Source: Meconema thalassinum
Taxonomy: Eukaryota > Arthropoda > Insecta > Orthoptera > Tettigoniidae
NCBI GenBank assembly: GCA_946902985.2
Contig: OX336388.2
Span: 1,504,142,545-1,504,206,544, forward strand
DNA: 64,000 nt
Direction: 5' to 3'
Shown: positions 1 to 9,796 of the stretch, in pieces
Position numbering within the stretch: position 1 is the stretch's first letter
Layout: each line of letters opens with the position of its first letter
Position numbers and translations under genes: made by a program
Notes under the pieces: generated by a model
What the model was told of the DNA's origin: nothing
The model's input: only the letters and a program-made list of their open reading frames with translations
The model's database searches: none

Positions 1-567
1 TGGCATTCCATATCTCCGAAACTATTACAGATATCACCCTGACATTTTGTACGGTGATAAAATGAACTGCTAGATGGGACTCTCAAAATTCCTGTTAAGT
101 AACAAACGAACATGGGGGCCAAGCGAAGTTGATACATTAAAATAGATCTTTTTTTTTCGCGATTAAACCATTCGAGCGCCGTCAAATGGTATAGCAAATG
201 TTATACACCTTGTAATGCACTGATATCTTATTCAACTCAATTGTTTACATAATCGCAAGATGGTGCCTGTGTGAAATTTAAAAATTACGTTTTAATTTCT
301 TGTGTCCTAATCATGCGATCGTAGCCAACGTTTGAAAAATGAACCTACCGTACGCAATAATCGTCATCTAATAGTACATAGCTCAATGGTCTACACATAT
401 TTAGAAATATTTAGACGATTCTCAATGTCAACTAATCAATGACAGCAATCAAACTGAATTGTTTTCATAACCACAAGATGGCGCCTGTGCGAAATTTTAA
501 AATCTCGTATTAAGCCTATTTCCATTTATAAAAAAATAGGCTTATGAGATCACCTTTTGTCCGTGTG
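1..567 (-). repeat. Family A hairpin-ended repeat, partial nested copies
   Basis: The stretch matches the interior of the longer copy at 951-2475 (shared phrases such as gatatcaccctg, aacatggcggcc and gcgatttaacc). At about 511 a second copy begins abruptly with the family's terminal hairpin (agcctatt...aataggct) followed by the ctcat/cacctttt tail, then breaks off after about 55 bases. It looks like one copy interrupted by the end of another. No coding capacity is visible. Confidence 0.7.
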
Positions 568-950
568 TGTGCACCAGGGCCGTGCAATGGGCAAGGTGAA
601 GCAGTGCTAGCAGGTGAAGCGCAGCCCTATTCTGCCTATTTCTGAGCAGTGCAGCACGACATCACACTAGCACTGCAGCGCTTAGTCGCTCAATCACTGT
701 CCATTTGACGGGGTGTTGCAGTACGTTTAGTACTGAGCGCAGAGCCTGGACACTAGGCGCACTGGAGCCAACATTTTGTCTTATGCTTGTGGTCTGCCGT
801 GCTCATAACGTCTTTTGTGCCTGGGGAGCACAAACATACCATAGTAGGAAAGTCACACCTTAAAGAAACACACCGAAGACGTATAAAACATGATATTTGG
901 ACGTACATGAACCAGATCTGCAACAAGGATACAAGAAGTTGCATACGTTT
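568..950. other. No recognisable gene
   Basis: GC-richer than its surroundings but without a convincing reading frame, repeat or RNA signature. The short overlapping frames on both strands here do not resemble any family I know. Confidence 0.5.
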
Positions 951-2475
951 TAGCCTATTTTCATTTATGAAAAAATAAGCTTATGAGATCACCTTTTGTC
1001 CGTGTGTCTGTCTGTGTGTGCGCGTGTGTGTGATATGGTGTGTGCCCCCCCCCCCCTAATAACTTCTAAACCACTGGAGCGATTGCAATGAAACTCGGTA
1101 AGTTCATAGCACTATTCCACACCACCCCGACCGTGCCCTTCAAATTTTGTTACATCCCACCAATCCAACATGGCGGCTGTGCGAAATATTTTACCAGCAT
1201 TCGATATCTACGAAACTATTACCGATATCACCCTGGAATATTTCACGGTGATAAAGGGAACTATTAAAAGTTCACCAATGTGATTTTTGAAAACCTGATA
1301 ACTGCAGAACCAACATGGCGGCCAAGCAAAGTTGCGACATTTAAATAGACGTTTCTCACGATTTAACCAACCAAACGCAATGCAACTTGGTACAGTAAAT
1401 GTTTATACACATTGTAATGTACAGACATCTAACTTCATTCAATTGTTTACATATCCTCAAGAAGGCGGCTGTGCGAAATATTTCACCGGCATTCTATATC
1501 TCTGAAACTATTAGCGATATCACCCTGAAATTTTGTACGGGGATAAAGAGCACTACTGGAATTTCATCTATAAGACTTAAAAAAACCGGTTAACTAAAAA
1601 ACGAATATGGCAGCCAAGCGAATTTGAAAATTTTAAATAGACCTTTCTCGCGATTTAATTATCCAAACGCAATGAAACTTGGTACAGGAAATGTTTATAC
1701 ACATTGTAATGCACTGGTATCTATATTAGTTCAATTGTTTACATAACCTCAAGATGGCGATTGTGCGAATTTTAAAATTAAGTTTTTATTTCTTGTGTCG
1801 TAATCATGCGATCGAAGTGAGAGTTTGAGTAATGAACCCTTGAAATAATTTTCCTTCAATGGTACGTGACTCTATGGCCTGTCATATAACAATCCAACAT
1901 GGCGACCATCCGAAATATTTAGATGGATCTCAATATCTACGAATCTATTACAGCAATCAAACTAAATTTTTTAATCTTCATTGGGGCTGAGAGCATATGT
2001 TCACCTATAGGACTTTCAATAACCTGGTGATCACAAATCCAACATGGCGGCGACGCGAAGTATACATATTCACATGGTCGTTTCTCGCAATTTGACCATC
2101 CGAGTGCAGTGATACTTGGTACAGTAAATCCTTCTACAAATGTTGATCCACTGGCATCTAATTTTTTCATTTGTTTCCATAACCACAAGATTGCAGCTGT
2201 GCGAAATTTTAAAATCTCGTTTTTACTTCTTGTGTCCTAATCATGCGATTGAAGTTTGAATACTACACGTACACAATACACTTCACGTAACAGTACATAA
2301 CTCTAAGACCTACAGATAAAAAATCCAACATGGCGAACATGCGCAATATTTAGCCGGTTCTCAATATCTGCGAATCTATTACAGCAATCAAACTGAACTT
2401 TTGTATGTTGATAGAGGCAATTAACATAAGTAGGATATATGAAAATAGGCTGTATAATTCTTCGCGGAATTACTT
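951..2475 (-). repeat. Family A hairpin-ended repeat, near full-length copy
   Basis: The copy starts with an imperfect hairpin (tagcctattttcatt...aaataagctta), then a TG/C-rich simple tract, then about 1.4 kb built from diverged internal modules that each repeat phrases like aacatggcggc, gtgcgaaat and caattgtttacata. It ends near gaaaataggctgtataattc and cgcggaattactt. The same order, reversed, is present at 48,701-50,196, which fixes both ends. It encodes no transposase. The hairpin ends and internal microsatellite recall non-autonomous Helitron-like (HINE/Helentron) elements, but that is only an analogy. Confidence 0.7.
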
Positions 2476-3500
2476 GTTGGGTTAGTTATTGTTGTTTTAT
2501 GGAGCGGAACTACGAGGTCATCTGCCCCTACTTTTTGGGTGATGTAGCAGGTGCAGCGAGATATAATAATCCTAAAAATAGAATCAAGCATATTGGTAAT
2601 CATGCATGTGACAGTAACAGGGGCCGGTATGGAATCAGGAGTGTTAAAATATATTTTTTAAATTTGTTGACATACTGTCACAAACCAGCCGACGTAGCTA
2701 CACACGCTAACGTGCATGGTCAGACTACACCGAACTCGAAATACCACACACAACCATTTCATACCTTGCCTCATTAATTTCATTTGTCATTAAATCCTCT
2801 CATTAGATTGATGTCATGAAGGGCATCTATCCGTAATATCATTCCCACAAGGAAACTGTCTCACCATATCCCCTTCCTCATAGCAACCTAAATAATTACG
2901 GGTAGAACAAAGAAACTACATTAGGACTATAAAGCTATGGTCTACAGTATTTCAATAACAAGATTCTGAATTCACCAACTGATTAGATTGGTGCTGTTCA
3001 GGGATATGTGAATTCGAGAAACGTGCGTTAGTAAATTTATCAGGTTTTTAAACTGAACAATATTCCGTCGCAATCTGAAGTAATTTATGTCTTTTATTCG
3101 TATTTTCAACATCGCCTGAAACAATAACTCATGGAATTTACCTACACATAAGGTATACGGCAAAATAAGCAAGTTGACATGAAATCCTTCTAACTTTTGA
3201 AGTTTTAGGTCAATTTTCAATATTTCAACAGTATGGAGACCAAGAGTGCTCTTCATCGTAAAACAATTTTGCTCTGAAAATTACAAAATCTGTTGTCTGT
3301 CTTTCTACCAGCTTGTCGGTATTTCTTTCGGTTGTTTGTTGGTTTTTGGAACTATTCGGCTCTTTGGTTATGGTATGCGAACCATCTCTCTAACTTACCA
3401 GGGGCACTGTAATGCCAAAAATACGAAGAAAGGTGTACTATTATAGTTCGTGCTGAAATTACATGGCATCGTGCAATAGATTGCGCTGACAATGAAAGAG
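2476..3500. other. No gene; minor repeat debris
   Basis: About 2,508-2,535 (gaggtcatctgcccct) matches a short stretch at 50,322-50,337 next to a SINE, so it is probably SINE-flank debris. Around 2,805-2,850 there is a phrase (gatgtcatgaagggcatc) of the kind often found near the 3' ends of LINEs. No reading frame here is convincing. Confidence 0.4.
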
Positions 3501-3502
3501 AT

Positions 3503-3680
3503 CACCTTGTGGTGTAGCGGCTAACAAAGTCAGGGTTTGATTCCCTGGCCTGCCAAGAAATTTAATTTCGGTTTGAGGTACTGAAATGGTATCGATGATA
3601 CCTAAGTCATCAAAGGGGTGTTCATTTTGAGGACTTGCACCAGGTCAGTGAGCACAAGTTTTCCTTTTTTTTTCTACATT
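3503..3680 (+). mobile_element. tRNA-derived SINE head
   Basis: A pol III-like A-box region (gtggtgtagcggctaac) is followed by a B-box region (ggtttgattccctggcc) at tRNA-like spacing, then an unrelated tail. This is the arrangement of a tRNA-derived SINE. It lacks a full cloverleaf, so it is not called a tRNA gene. Confidence 0.55.
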
Positions 3681-4790
3681 CTTATTCTGCAATTCGATCA
3701 TTCATATGGGAACACGGAGAGAAACTCACCTCGTAGAGTTGTTACAATAGCTTCCGTAAAATATTCTCAAAGGCCAATGCTACAAGTAGCTGTCGTGTGT
3801 TAATCCAATTGCATATTTATATGTAATCCACACATCGTATTTAAGAACATTTGATTTTCAGAGCATTCTATGTTCTGGGCATAGGAAAACCTCGAAGCTA
3901 ATTTCGCAATTTTCAGTGAATGAACATCCAAAGTATAGTAATCATCATGTAGGGACACCGTGCCACATATATACAGAGAGTGCAAGGATTGCTTGAAGGC
4001 AATGTGACTTGGTGCGTAATTTGTGTTTGTACAACGAATGAGGTTTTCATTACGGTGATGATAATGAAGATGGTGGTAACGATGAAGACGGTGATTTACT
4101 AGTTAGGAACCAAAGGAATACTTGAGAATTGAGCCTGAAGCGGATGTATGGAAAAAACAAAATGAACTTGCTGGTTGATTGCGAAAGTGTCTAATCACCA
4201 TATTTTATGAACAACTTATCCAGAAGTACACATGAAAGGGAGTAGTCAAACACAAATAGGTGGAGTCAAAGGTTGCTCTTGTGTGAGACTGTATGCTGCA
4301 ACCACTCTGATAACCTAGCTCCGTTCAAACACCAAAATTAAGAAGGGAATCACCGACATAGATTTAAGATGCATCTGTAACATTTCAGAAATGTTACGCG
4401 ATCCATGTTTTCGTGTCTTCCTCGTGTTAAAAGCAAAAGTACAATAGAATAATAATTGTTATTGGCCGTAAGAAGGATACAAGATTTATGCTGGACCCCA
4501 CCATCAGATGTGAAGTAACCATCAGCATAACAAGACAGGTCGTTTAGAGCTAACGATAGGCTTCAAAGAGAATTGAAAGCTTGTGGTACGTTTCGAATAA
4601 GGGAATGAAACAACATCAACATTTTTTAATAACTTATCGTGTTTGGGTATGCCTAACTTAAGTGTAAATGGCATAATTTTGCTATCATATGAATCCATTC
4701 AATAATAGAGAATTGATCTACAATGTACTCGGGAACAGTATGAGACGTAGTATATTGGTATCCAATAACATTTTATTGCCAATAATAATA
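3681..4790. other. No recognisable gene or repeat
   Basis: AT-rich unique-looking DNA with only short frames on either strand. Nothing in it matches other parts of the window. Confidence 0.5.
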
Positions 4791-4793
4791 GTC

Positions 4794-4823
4794 TAATAAT
4801 AATAATAATAATAATAATAATAT
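4794..4823. repeat. (AAT)n microsatellite
   Basis: An uninterrupted run of aat triplets, preceded by two shorter aataata runs. Similar (ATA)n tails follow several LINE 3' ends at 51-58 kb, so this may be an orphaned LINE tail. Confidence 0.85.
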
Positions 4824-5099
4824 GAAGAGAAGAGAAGAACGACTTCGAGAAATCCAGCCGCGACAGGCCGGCCACGCGCCCCTGAACTGAGAGTTCCAGC
4901 GTAGACAGTGTGCGCCTGGGTCATATGGCCCTAAAAGCACTAGCCTGGCTTGCAGGGTACCACGACATACTATACAAAGCTCACTCGCACACGTAGCTAG
5001 CGGCAGGCGGGGAGAGTCAAGGACACAGATTACCTACTGACATGACATGACATGAGGTCACGCACCTACGCCAGGCCTTGGTGTGCATCCCCACCCCTC

Positions 5100-5650
5100 C
5101 CCCCTCTTCCTCCACACCCCACCTAATAAAATCTAAGCGGCTGGAGCAATTTCAATGAAATTCGGTAAGGTCATAGTAGGCCTACTATTTTGGCCGACCC
5201 CGATCGTGCCCTTCAAAGCTTATTATGTTTCACCAATTCAACATGGTGGCTGTGCGAAATATCTCTGGCATTCTATATCTCCGAAACTGTCACCGATATC
5301 ACCCTGAAATTTTGTACGGTGATAAAAGTCACTTAAGTGACTTTCATAAACCTGTTAACTACAAAACGAACATGGCGGCCAAGTGAATTTGAAAATTTAA
5401 ATAGACTTTTCTGGCGATTTAACCATCCGAACGCAGTGAAATTTGGTACAGCAATTGTTTATATACAGTGTAATGAACTGATATCTAATTTTGTTAAATT
5501 GTTTACATACACTCAAGATGGCAGCTGTGCAAAATTTTTAAATTATTTTTTTATTTCTTGTGTCCCAATCATGCGATAGAAGTCAACGTTTGAATAATGA
5601 ACCTACGCAATAATAGTCATCTAATAGTACATAACTCTATGGTCTACATA
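5100..5650 (-). repeat. Family A repeat fragment
   Basis: Begins with a C-rich tract and the phrase ggctggagcaatttcaatg, and continues with the same modules as the copy at 951-2475 (gatatcaccctgaaattttg, aacatggcggcc, caagatggcagctgtgc). The mariner-derived MITE at 5,651 follows directly, so the repeat is cut or was the insertion target. Confidence 0.7.
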
Positions 5651-6222
5651 TAGGGTCTTTCATATCAAGTAAGAACGACGAGCGGCGGTTTTGTTATTCG
5701 CTACTGCAGCGGGCTTGGCCGAGTTTCTGGCGCCCCACGGCCCCCTGCTGTAGTATTGAAAGCGCGCGCATAGTACAAAATTGACCTTGCAATAAGCGTG
5801 CAGGTGTTGTCAGTCGCCAGTCTGAACCTCAGATGGTAACATGTTCAGACAGTTATCATTGCAACATCGTATTTTTGTATGTAAAACTTATTTTAAGTAC
5901 GAGTCGGCCCGGTGGGTAAGTTCAGCAATTTCCTGATGAAGTGTCACCTTCACTAGCACAGATTCACGTAATTGTAAATAAGTTTTCCACTAGGCCTACT
6001 GACTCAGTGCTCAATAAAGAACATAAAATACAAAATCAGAAACATTACAGTGGCAGAACTCATTCGCGTGAGCCAAAATGTGATTACCGGATACAATGCA
6101 TGTATAACCCAGGAAGGATGACACTTCCAGCATCTTTTATAAGGTAATATTTCATACAGGATTGTACACACGCTTAAAGCAGGCGGCCACGGCGCGCCAC
6201 AAGCTCGACCAAGGCCACCGCA
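5651..6222 (+). mobile_element. Mariner-derived MITE, right end lost
   Basis: Closely matches the complete copy at 60,236-60,873: the left terminal repeat (agggtctttcatat), the GC-rich subterminal part and the remnant of a helix-turn-helix coding region are all present. The right terminal repeat is broken after the gccacggcgcgccacaagc part. A small deletion relative to the other copy disrupts the internal reading frame. Confidence 0.75.
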
Positions 6223-6584
6223 GCAGCAGGAAAGGGGAGCGAAAGTAAAGTGAGAGAGTGATGACCTTACCCCTTACCTGACGGTATGGGATTCCTGAGC
6301 ATCTAGTCCGATGTTGCGATTGACTGTGACTGTGATGGCTAGTTCTGAATTATTGTTCAGTTCTGGATATTTCTGAGTGATCCTTTGAAATTTTACCAGT
6401 TTGTACTTACGACTTCTAATTTTCCATGTTGTTTTTCCTGTTTTTAGTTCATCGATCCCTTTAATTACTTTTTACTTAGTTTATTTTACCTGAAACACCA
6501 TTATTTTTAGTGTTCGTTAGGTGTTCTATTTTCGGCAATTTATTTTTGGACAGTATCTCTGGTAGATCATATACATGAACGATG
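6223..6584. other. No recognisable gene
   Basis: Flanking DNA between two DNA transposons. I see no frame or repeat in it beyond T-rich tracts. Confidence 0.5.
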
Positions 6585-6586
6585 TA

Positions 6587-6626
6587 CACACATCAAAAAA
6601 AGTTTTGCATCACCTCGGTTCCCAGA
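6587..6626 (+). repeat. Left terminal inverted repeat of Tc1 element
   Basis: Begins cacacatcaaaaaaag and pairs with 8,012-8,051. Only a couple of mismatches are seen across about 40 bases. Confidence 0.9.
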
Positions 6627-6830
6627 TCTCCGGCATATAGACGTTGACTGTGTATATTGTATCCAAGATACAGTCCCTTTGACTGTTCATAGATGTCACT
6701 AAAACTGCTCAAAGATGTAAACAACCATGCATGAGCAGGGCCTATTAGACGGAGGGGGTACGACAGCCGATCAGTTCCAGTCATTCCACCAGGACGAAGG
6801 TACGCTGCTCATGTTGTCTGTAGTTCTACC

Positions 6831-7817
6831 ATGCCTAGAAGGTCAATACCGCAGTTCGATCGCGTCCGCATTGTTACTTTGTGTCAAGAAGGGCTCTCAA
6901 CAAGGGAAGTTTCCAGGCGTCTCAGAGTGAACCAAAGCGATGTTGTTCGGACATGGAGGAGGTACAGAGATACAGGAACTGTCGATGACAGGCCTCGCTC
7001 AGGCCGCCCAAGGGCTACTACTGTAGTGGATGACCGCTACTTACGGATTGCCGCTCGGAGGAACCCTGACAGCAATGCCACCATGTTGAATAATGCGTTT
7101 CGTTCAGCCACAGGACGTCGTGTTTCAACTCAAACTGTGCGCAATAGGCTGCATGATGCGCAATTTCACTCCCGACGTCCATGGCGAGGTCCAGCTTTGC
7201 AACCCCGACACCATGCAGCGCGGTACAGATGGGCCCAACAACATGCTGAATGGACCCCACGGAATTGGCATCACGTTCTCTTCACCGATGAGTGTCGCAT
7301 ATGCCTTCAACCAGACAATCGTCGGAGACGTGTTTGGAGGCACCCTGGTCAGGCTGAACGTCTTAGACACACTGTCCAGCGAGTGCAGCAAGGTGGTGGT
7401 TCCCTGATGTTTTGGGGTGGCATTATGTGGGGCCGACGTACGCCACTGGTGGTCATGGAAGGCTCCGAAACGGCTTTACGATACCTGAATGACATCCTCC
7501 GACCCATAGTGCAACCATATCGGCAGAATATTGGAGAGGCATTTGTCTTCATGGACGACAATTCTCGACCTCATCGTGCACATCTTGTGAATGCGTTCCT
7601 TCAAGATAACGACATCGCTCGACTACAGTGGCCAGCATGTTCGCCAGACATGAACCCTATCGAACATGCCTGGGATATGTTGAAAAGGGCTGTTTATGGA
7701 CGTCTTGACCCACCAACCACTCTGAGAGATTTACGCCGAATTGTCGTTGAGGAGTGGGACAATTTGGACCAACAGTGTCTTGATGAACTTGTGGATAGTA
7801 TGCCACGGCGAATATAG
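6831..7817 (+). CDS. Tc1-family DD34E transposase
   Basis: A 328-residue protein that would bind the element's inverted ends in the nucleus and catalyse cut-and-paste transposition into TA sites. The N-terminal quarter is a paired helix-turn-helix region (STREVSRRLRV) followed by a GRPR linker. The catalytic triad is intact: Asp153 in VLFTDECR, Asp243 in FMDDNSRPH, and Glu278 in SPDMNPIEHAW, with 34 residues between the last two, the Tc1 spacing. The length is close to the usual 340 or so residues and the frame has no stop. The ATG at 6,831 is the first good start after the left end. Several overlapping frames on both strands are shadows. Confidence 0.95.
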   Translation: MPRRSIPQFDRVRIVTLCQEGLSTREVSRRLRVNQSDVVRTWRRYRDTGTVDDRPRSGRPRATTVVDDRYLRIAARRNPDSNATMLNNAFRSATGRRVSTQTVRNRLHDAQFHSRRPWRGPALQPRHHAARYRWAQQHAEWTPRNWHHVLFTDECRICLQPDNRRRRVWRHPGQAERLRHTVQRVQQGGGSLMFWGGIMWGRRTPLVVMEGSETALRYLNDILRPIVQPYRQNIGEAFVFMDDNSRPHRAHLVNAFLQDNDIARLQWPACSPDMNPIEHAWDMLKRAVYGRLDPPTTLRDLRRIVVEEWDNLDQQCLDELVDSMPRRI

Positions 7818-8011
7818 GCATGCATCAATGCAAGAGGACGTGCTACTGGGTATTAGAGGTAGTGGTGTGTACTGCAATCTGGACCACAAATGCTGAAAGT
7901 CTAGCTGTATGATGGTACAACATGCAATGTGTGGGTCTCATGAGCAATAAAACGAGCTGAAATGTTGTTTGTGTTGATCTCTATTCCCTTTGTATTTAAC
8001 GGTTCCGGAAC

Positions 8012-8051
8012 TCTTGGAACCGAGGTGATGCAAAACTTTTTTTGATATGTG
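8012..8051 (-). repeat. Right terminal inverted repeat of Tc1 element
   Basis: Complement of the left end. It contains ggtgatgcaaaactttttt and is followed by TA. Confidence 0.9.
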
Positions 8052-8124
8052 TACATACAGGTACGAGTGATGGAGAGCATTAAGGTCATCAAGTGCAGTT
8101 AGTTTTACATTTTAGGTGAAAAAT

Positions 8125-8839
8125 GGAGCCACCACCAAAACCGATTCAAGGCAGGACTGGCATGCAAAACGAAATGTATCATCAATTTAAATTAGCGTCG
8201 CGAAATTAAATTGTTCAATGGAATAAAATTTCACTCCTGGCGCAAAATAAAATTGGTAACAGAATTTTAATTTCGCTGCAGAGGCGAAATAAATTCATTA
8301 GTCTTTTAATTTCGCTTCCGGCGCGAAATAAAATGCATTACTGACTTTTAATTTCGCTCCCGGTGCGAAATAAAATTCGTACCAGACTTTAAATTTCGCT
8401 CCCAGCGTGAAATAAAATCCGTTACTGACTTTTAATTTCGCTCCCGGCTACAAACAGAATTCTTAACAGACTTTTAACATTGCTCCTGACGAGAAATAAA
8501 AATCATTTAAGACTTTTCATTTTGCCCTTGGCGTGAAATAAAAACCGTTAGTCTTTTAAATTCGCTTCCGGCGCGAAATAAAAAAAAAATACAGACTTTC
8601 AATTTCACTCCGGGCATGAAATAAAATTCGTTACAGACTTCCAATTTCGCTCCCGGCTCGAAATAAAATTCATTACAGACTTTTAATTTTGTTCCTGACC
8701 TGAAATAAAAATCGATACAAGACTTTTCATTTCGCTCCTGGCACGAAATGAAAACCGCTTCAGTCTCTTAATTTTGCTCAAGGCGCGAAATAATATTTTA
8801 ACGACTGTTAATTTTGCTCCTGGTATGACAAAAATTGCT
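8125..8839 (+). repeat. 42-bp tandem array in left arm of a large inverted repeat
   Basis: About 14 units with a 42-bp period, each carrying tttaatttcgctcccgg and gcgaaataaaat. The outer end (gactggcatgcaaaacgaaat) matches, in reverse, the outer end at about 22,960. The same 42-bp unit occurs in opposite orientation at 22,377-22,760, so the two blocks form inverted arms flanking the Gypsy element. Confidence 0.85.
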
Positions 8840-9108
8840 AGCCCCATGGTGTTGGGGATAGCGTGCCTGCTTCTCACCTGGAGGCCCCGGGTTCGAATCC
8901 CGGCTCCGTTAGTGATTTTAGAAACGGACGTGTGGGTTGGAACGGGGTGCACTCAGCCTCGAGAGTAGCTGTCTGAAAGTCGTGAAAACCAAGATTAACG
9001 GCCGAGGGAACCCGATGCGCTGACCAATATCTGCAGATGCCTGGGCAGCGGTCGCTTGGTAGGCCTAGGCTTTTCATGGGATGTAGTGCCACGGTTTATT
9101 TTAATGAC
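8840..9108 (+). mobile_element. SINE-1, tRNA-derived, near full length
   Basis: About 265 bp with an A-box-like start (ttggggatagcgtgcctgc) and a strong B box (gggttcgaatcccggctcc). The body includes actcagcctcgagag and ends with gcagcggtcgcttggtagg. It interrupts the 42-bp array. From memory, this body and tail resemble SINEs widespread in polyneopteran insects, which is one reason to suspect such a host. A 3' fragment of the same family is at 26,070-26,135. Confidence 0.85.
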
Positions 9109-9667
9109 ACAAAATTCCCAAACAGCATTTAGTTTCGCCCCCGGCGTGATTTTAAAATGCATGGAATATATCATTTCATGTCTGAAATTAAATCTGGTCT
9201 GGCATGCGAAACAAAATGGTTGTGGACGCGTTAACACTTTAATTTCGCCATGAGCGTGATATTCGGGGGCGAAATGATATTGATTGTAAGCGCGAAAATT
9301 AAAATGGAAGCACAATGTAATTCTAAGCACAATAACATAGTGAAAGGCGAAGCAAAACTAATTGCTGTGCGAAACTAAATCCTGTACGTGGCACAGGGGT
9401 TTGACTTTCGTGCCATGGTCAGTATAAATGAGCTGAGGGTAAGAAGGAAGTAGTAAGGAATGCCAAGCCCCCCCCGAAATTTCCGGAAGTGTAAGAATAA
9501 AGAATGTAGAAATGAGAGGAATGACCCCTCAACCCTGTTGTTCGAGTAACCCGCCTCCGAAACAGAACTCCATATACGCTGCGGTACTACCACAGACGAT
9601 TTTCTGTTATTTGTAAATCTTCAGTCAGTCAACATTAATTTACCCGTTAACTGGGTGGGTACAACGT
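9109..9667 (+). repeat. Inner part of left inverted arm
   Basis: The 9,109-9,380 segment is rich in gcgaaat words and pairs in reverse with 22,260-22,370 and 22,800-22,980. At 9,617-9,665 the phrase cttcagtcagtcaaca and its neighbours match, in reverse and with few differences, 21,884-21,932. The 9,390-9,610 part pairs only weakly with the other arm. Confidence 0.65.
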
Positions 9668-9796
9668 ATATAAGATGTAAGTAACACTCCTGAAAAAAAA
9701 ATACATGAATTAGATTTAAGATCACTAAAATTGCTGCATTATAATCGTGACCATAAACTAGTACATATAATGTTATTTACATATTACTGTATATAC

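Larger units (their letters stand above)
6587..8051 (+). mobile_element. Tc1-type transposon, apparently complete
   Basis: A 1,465-bp element bounded by TA dinucleotides at 6,585-6,586 and 8,052-8,053, the standard Tc1/mariner target duplication. The inverted ends of about 40 bp (aaaaaaagttttgcatcacc and its complement) differ at only a few positions. Between them is one unbroken transposase gene. With matched ends, TA flanks and an open gene, this copy is young and may have been mobile recently. It lies in repeat-poor flanking DNA. Confidence 0.93.

Noticed and set aside
2439..2777. 112-residue plus-strand frame
   Set aside because: Crosses the end of a family A repeat and SINE-like debris; composition is not protein-like.
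3503..3570. tRNA gene
   Set aside because: A- and B-box-like words are present but no full cloverleaf or discriminator end; other B-box hits in the window also belong to SINEs.
7018..7561. Several frames inside the Tc1 transposase gene
   Set aside because: They are alternative-frame shadows of the 328-residue transposase.
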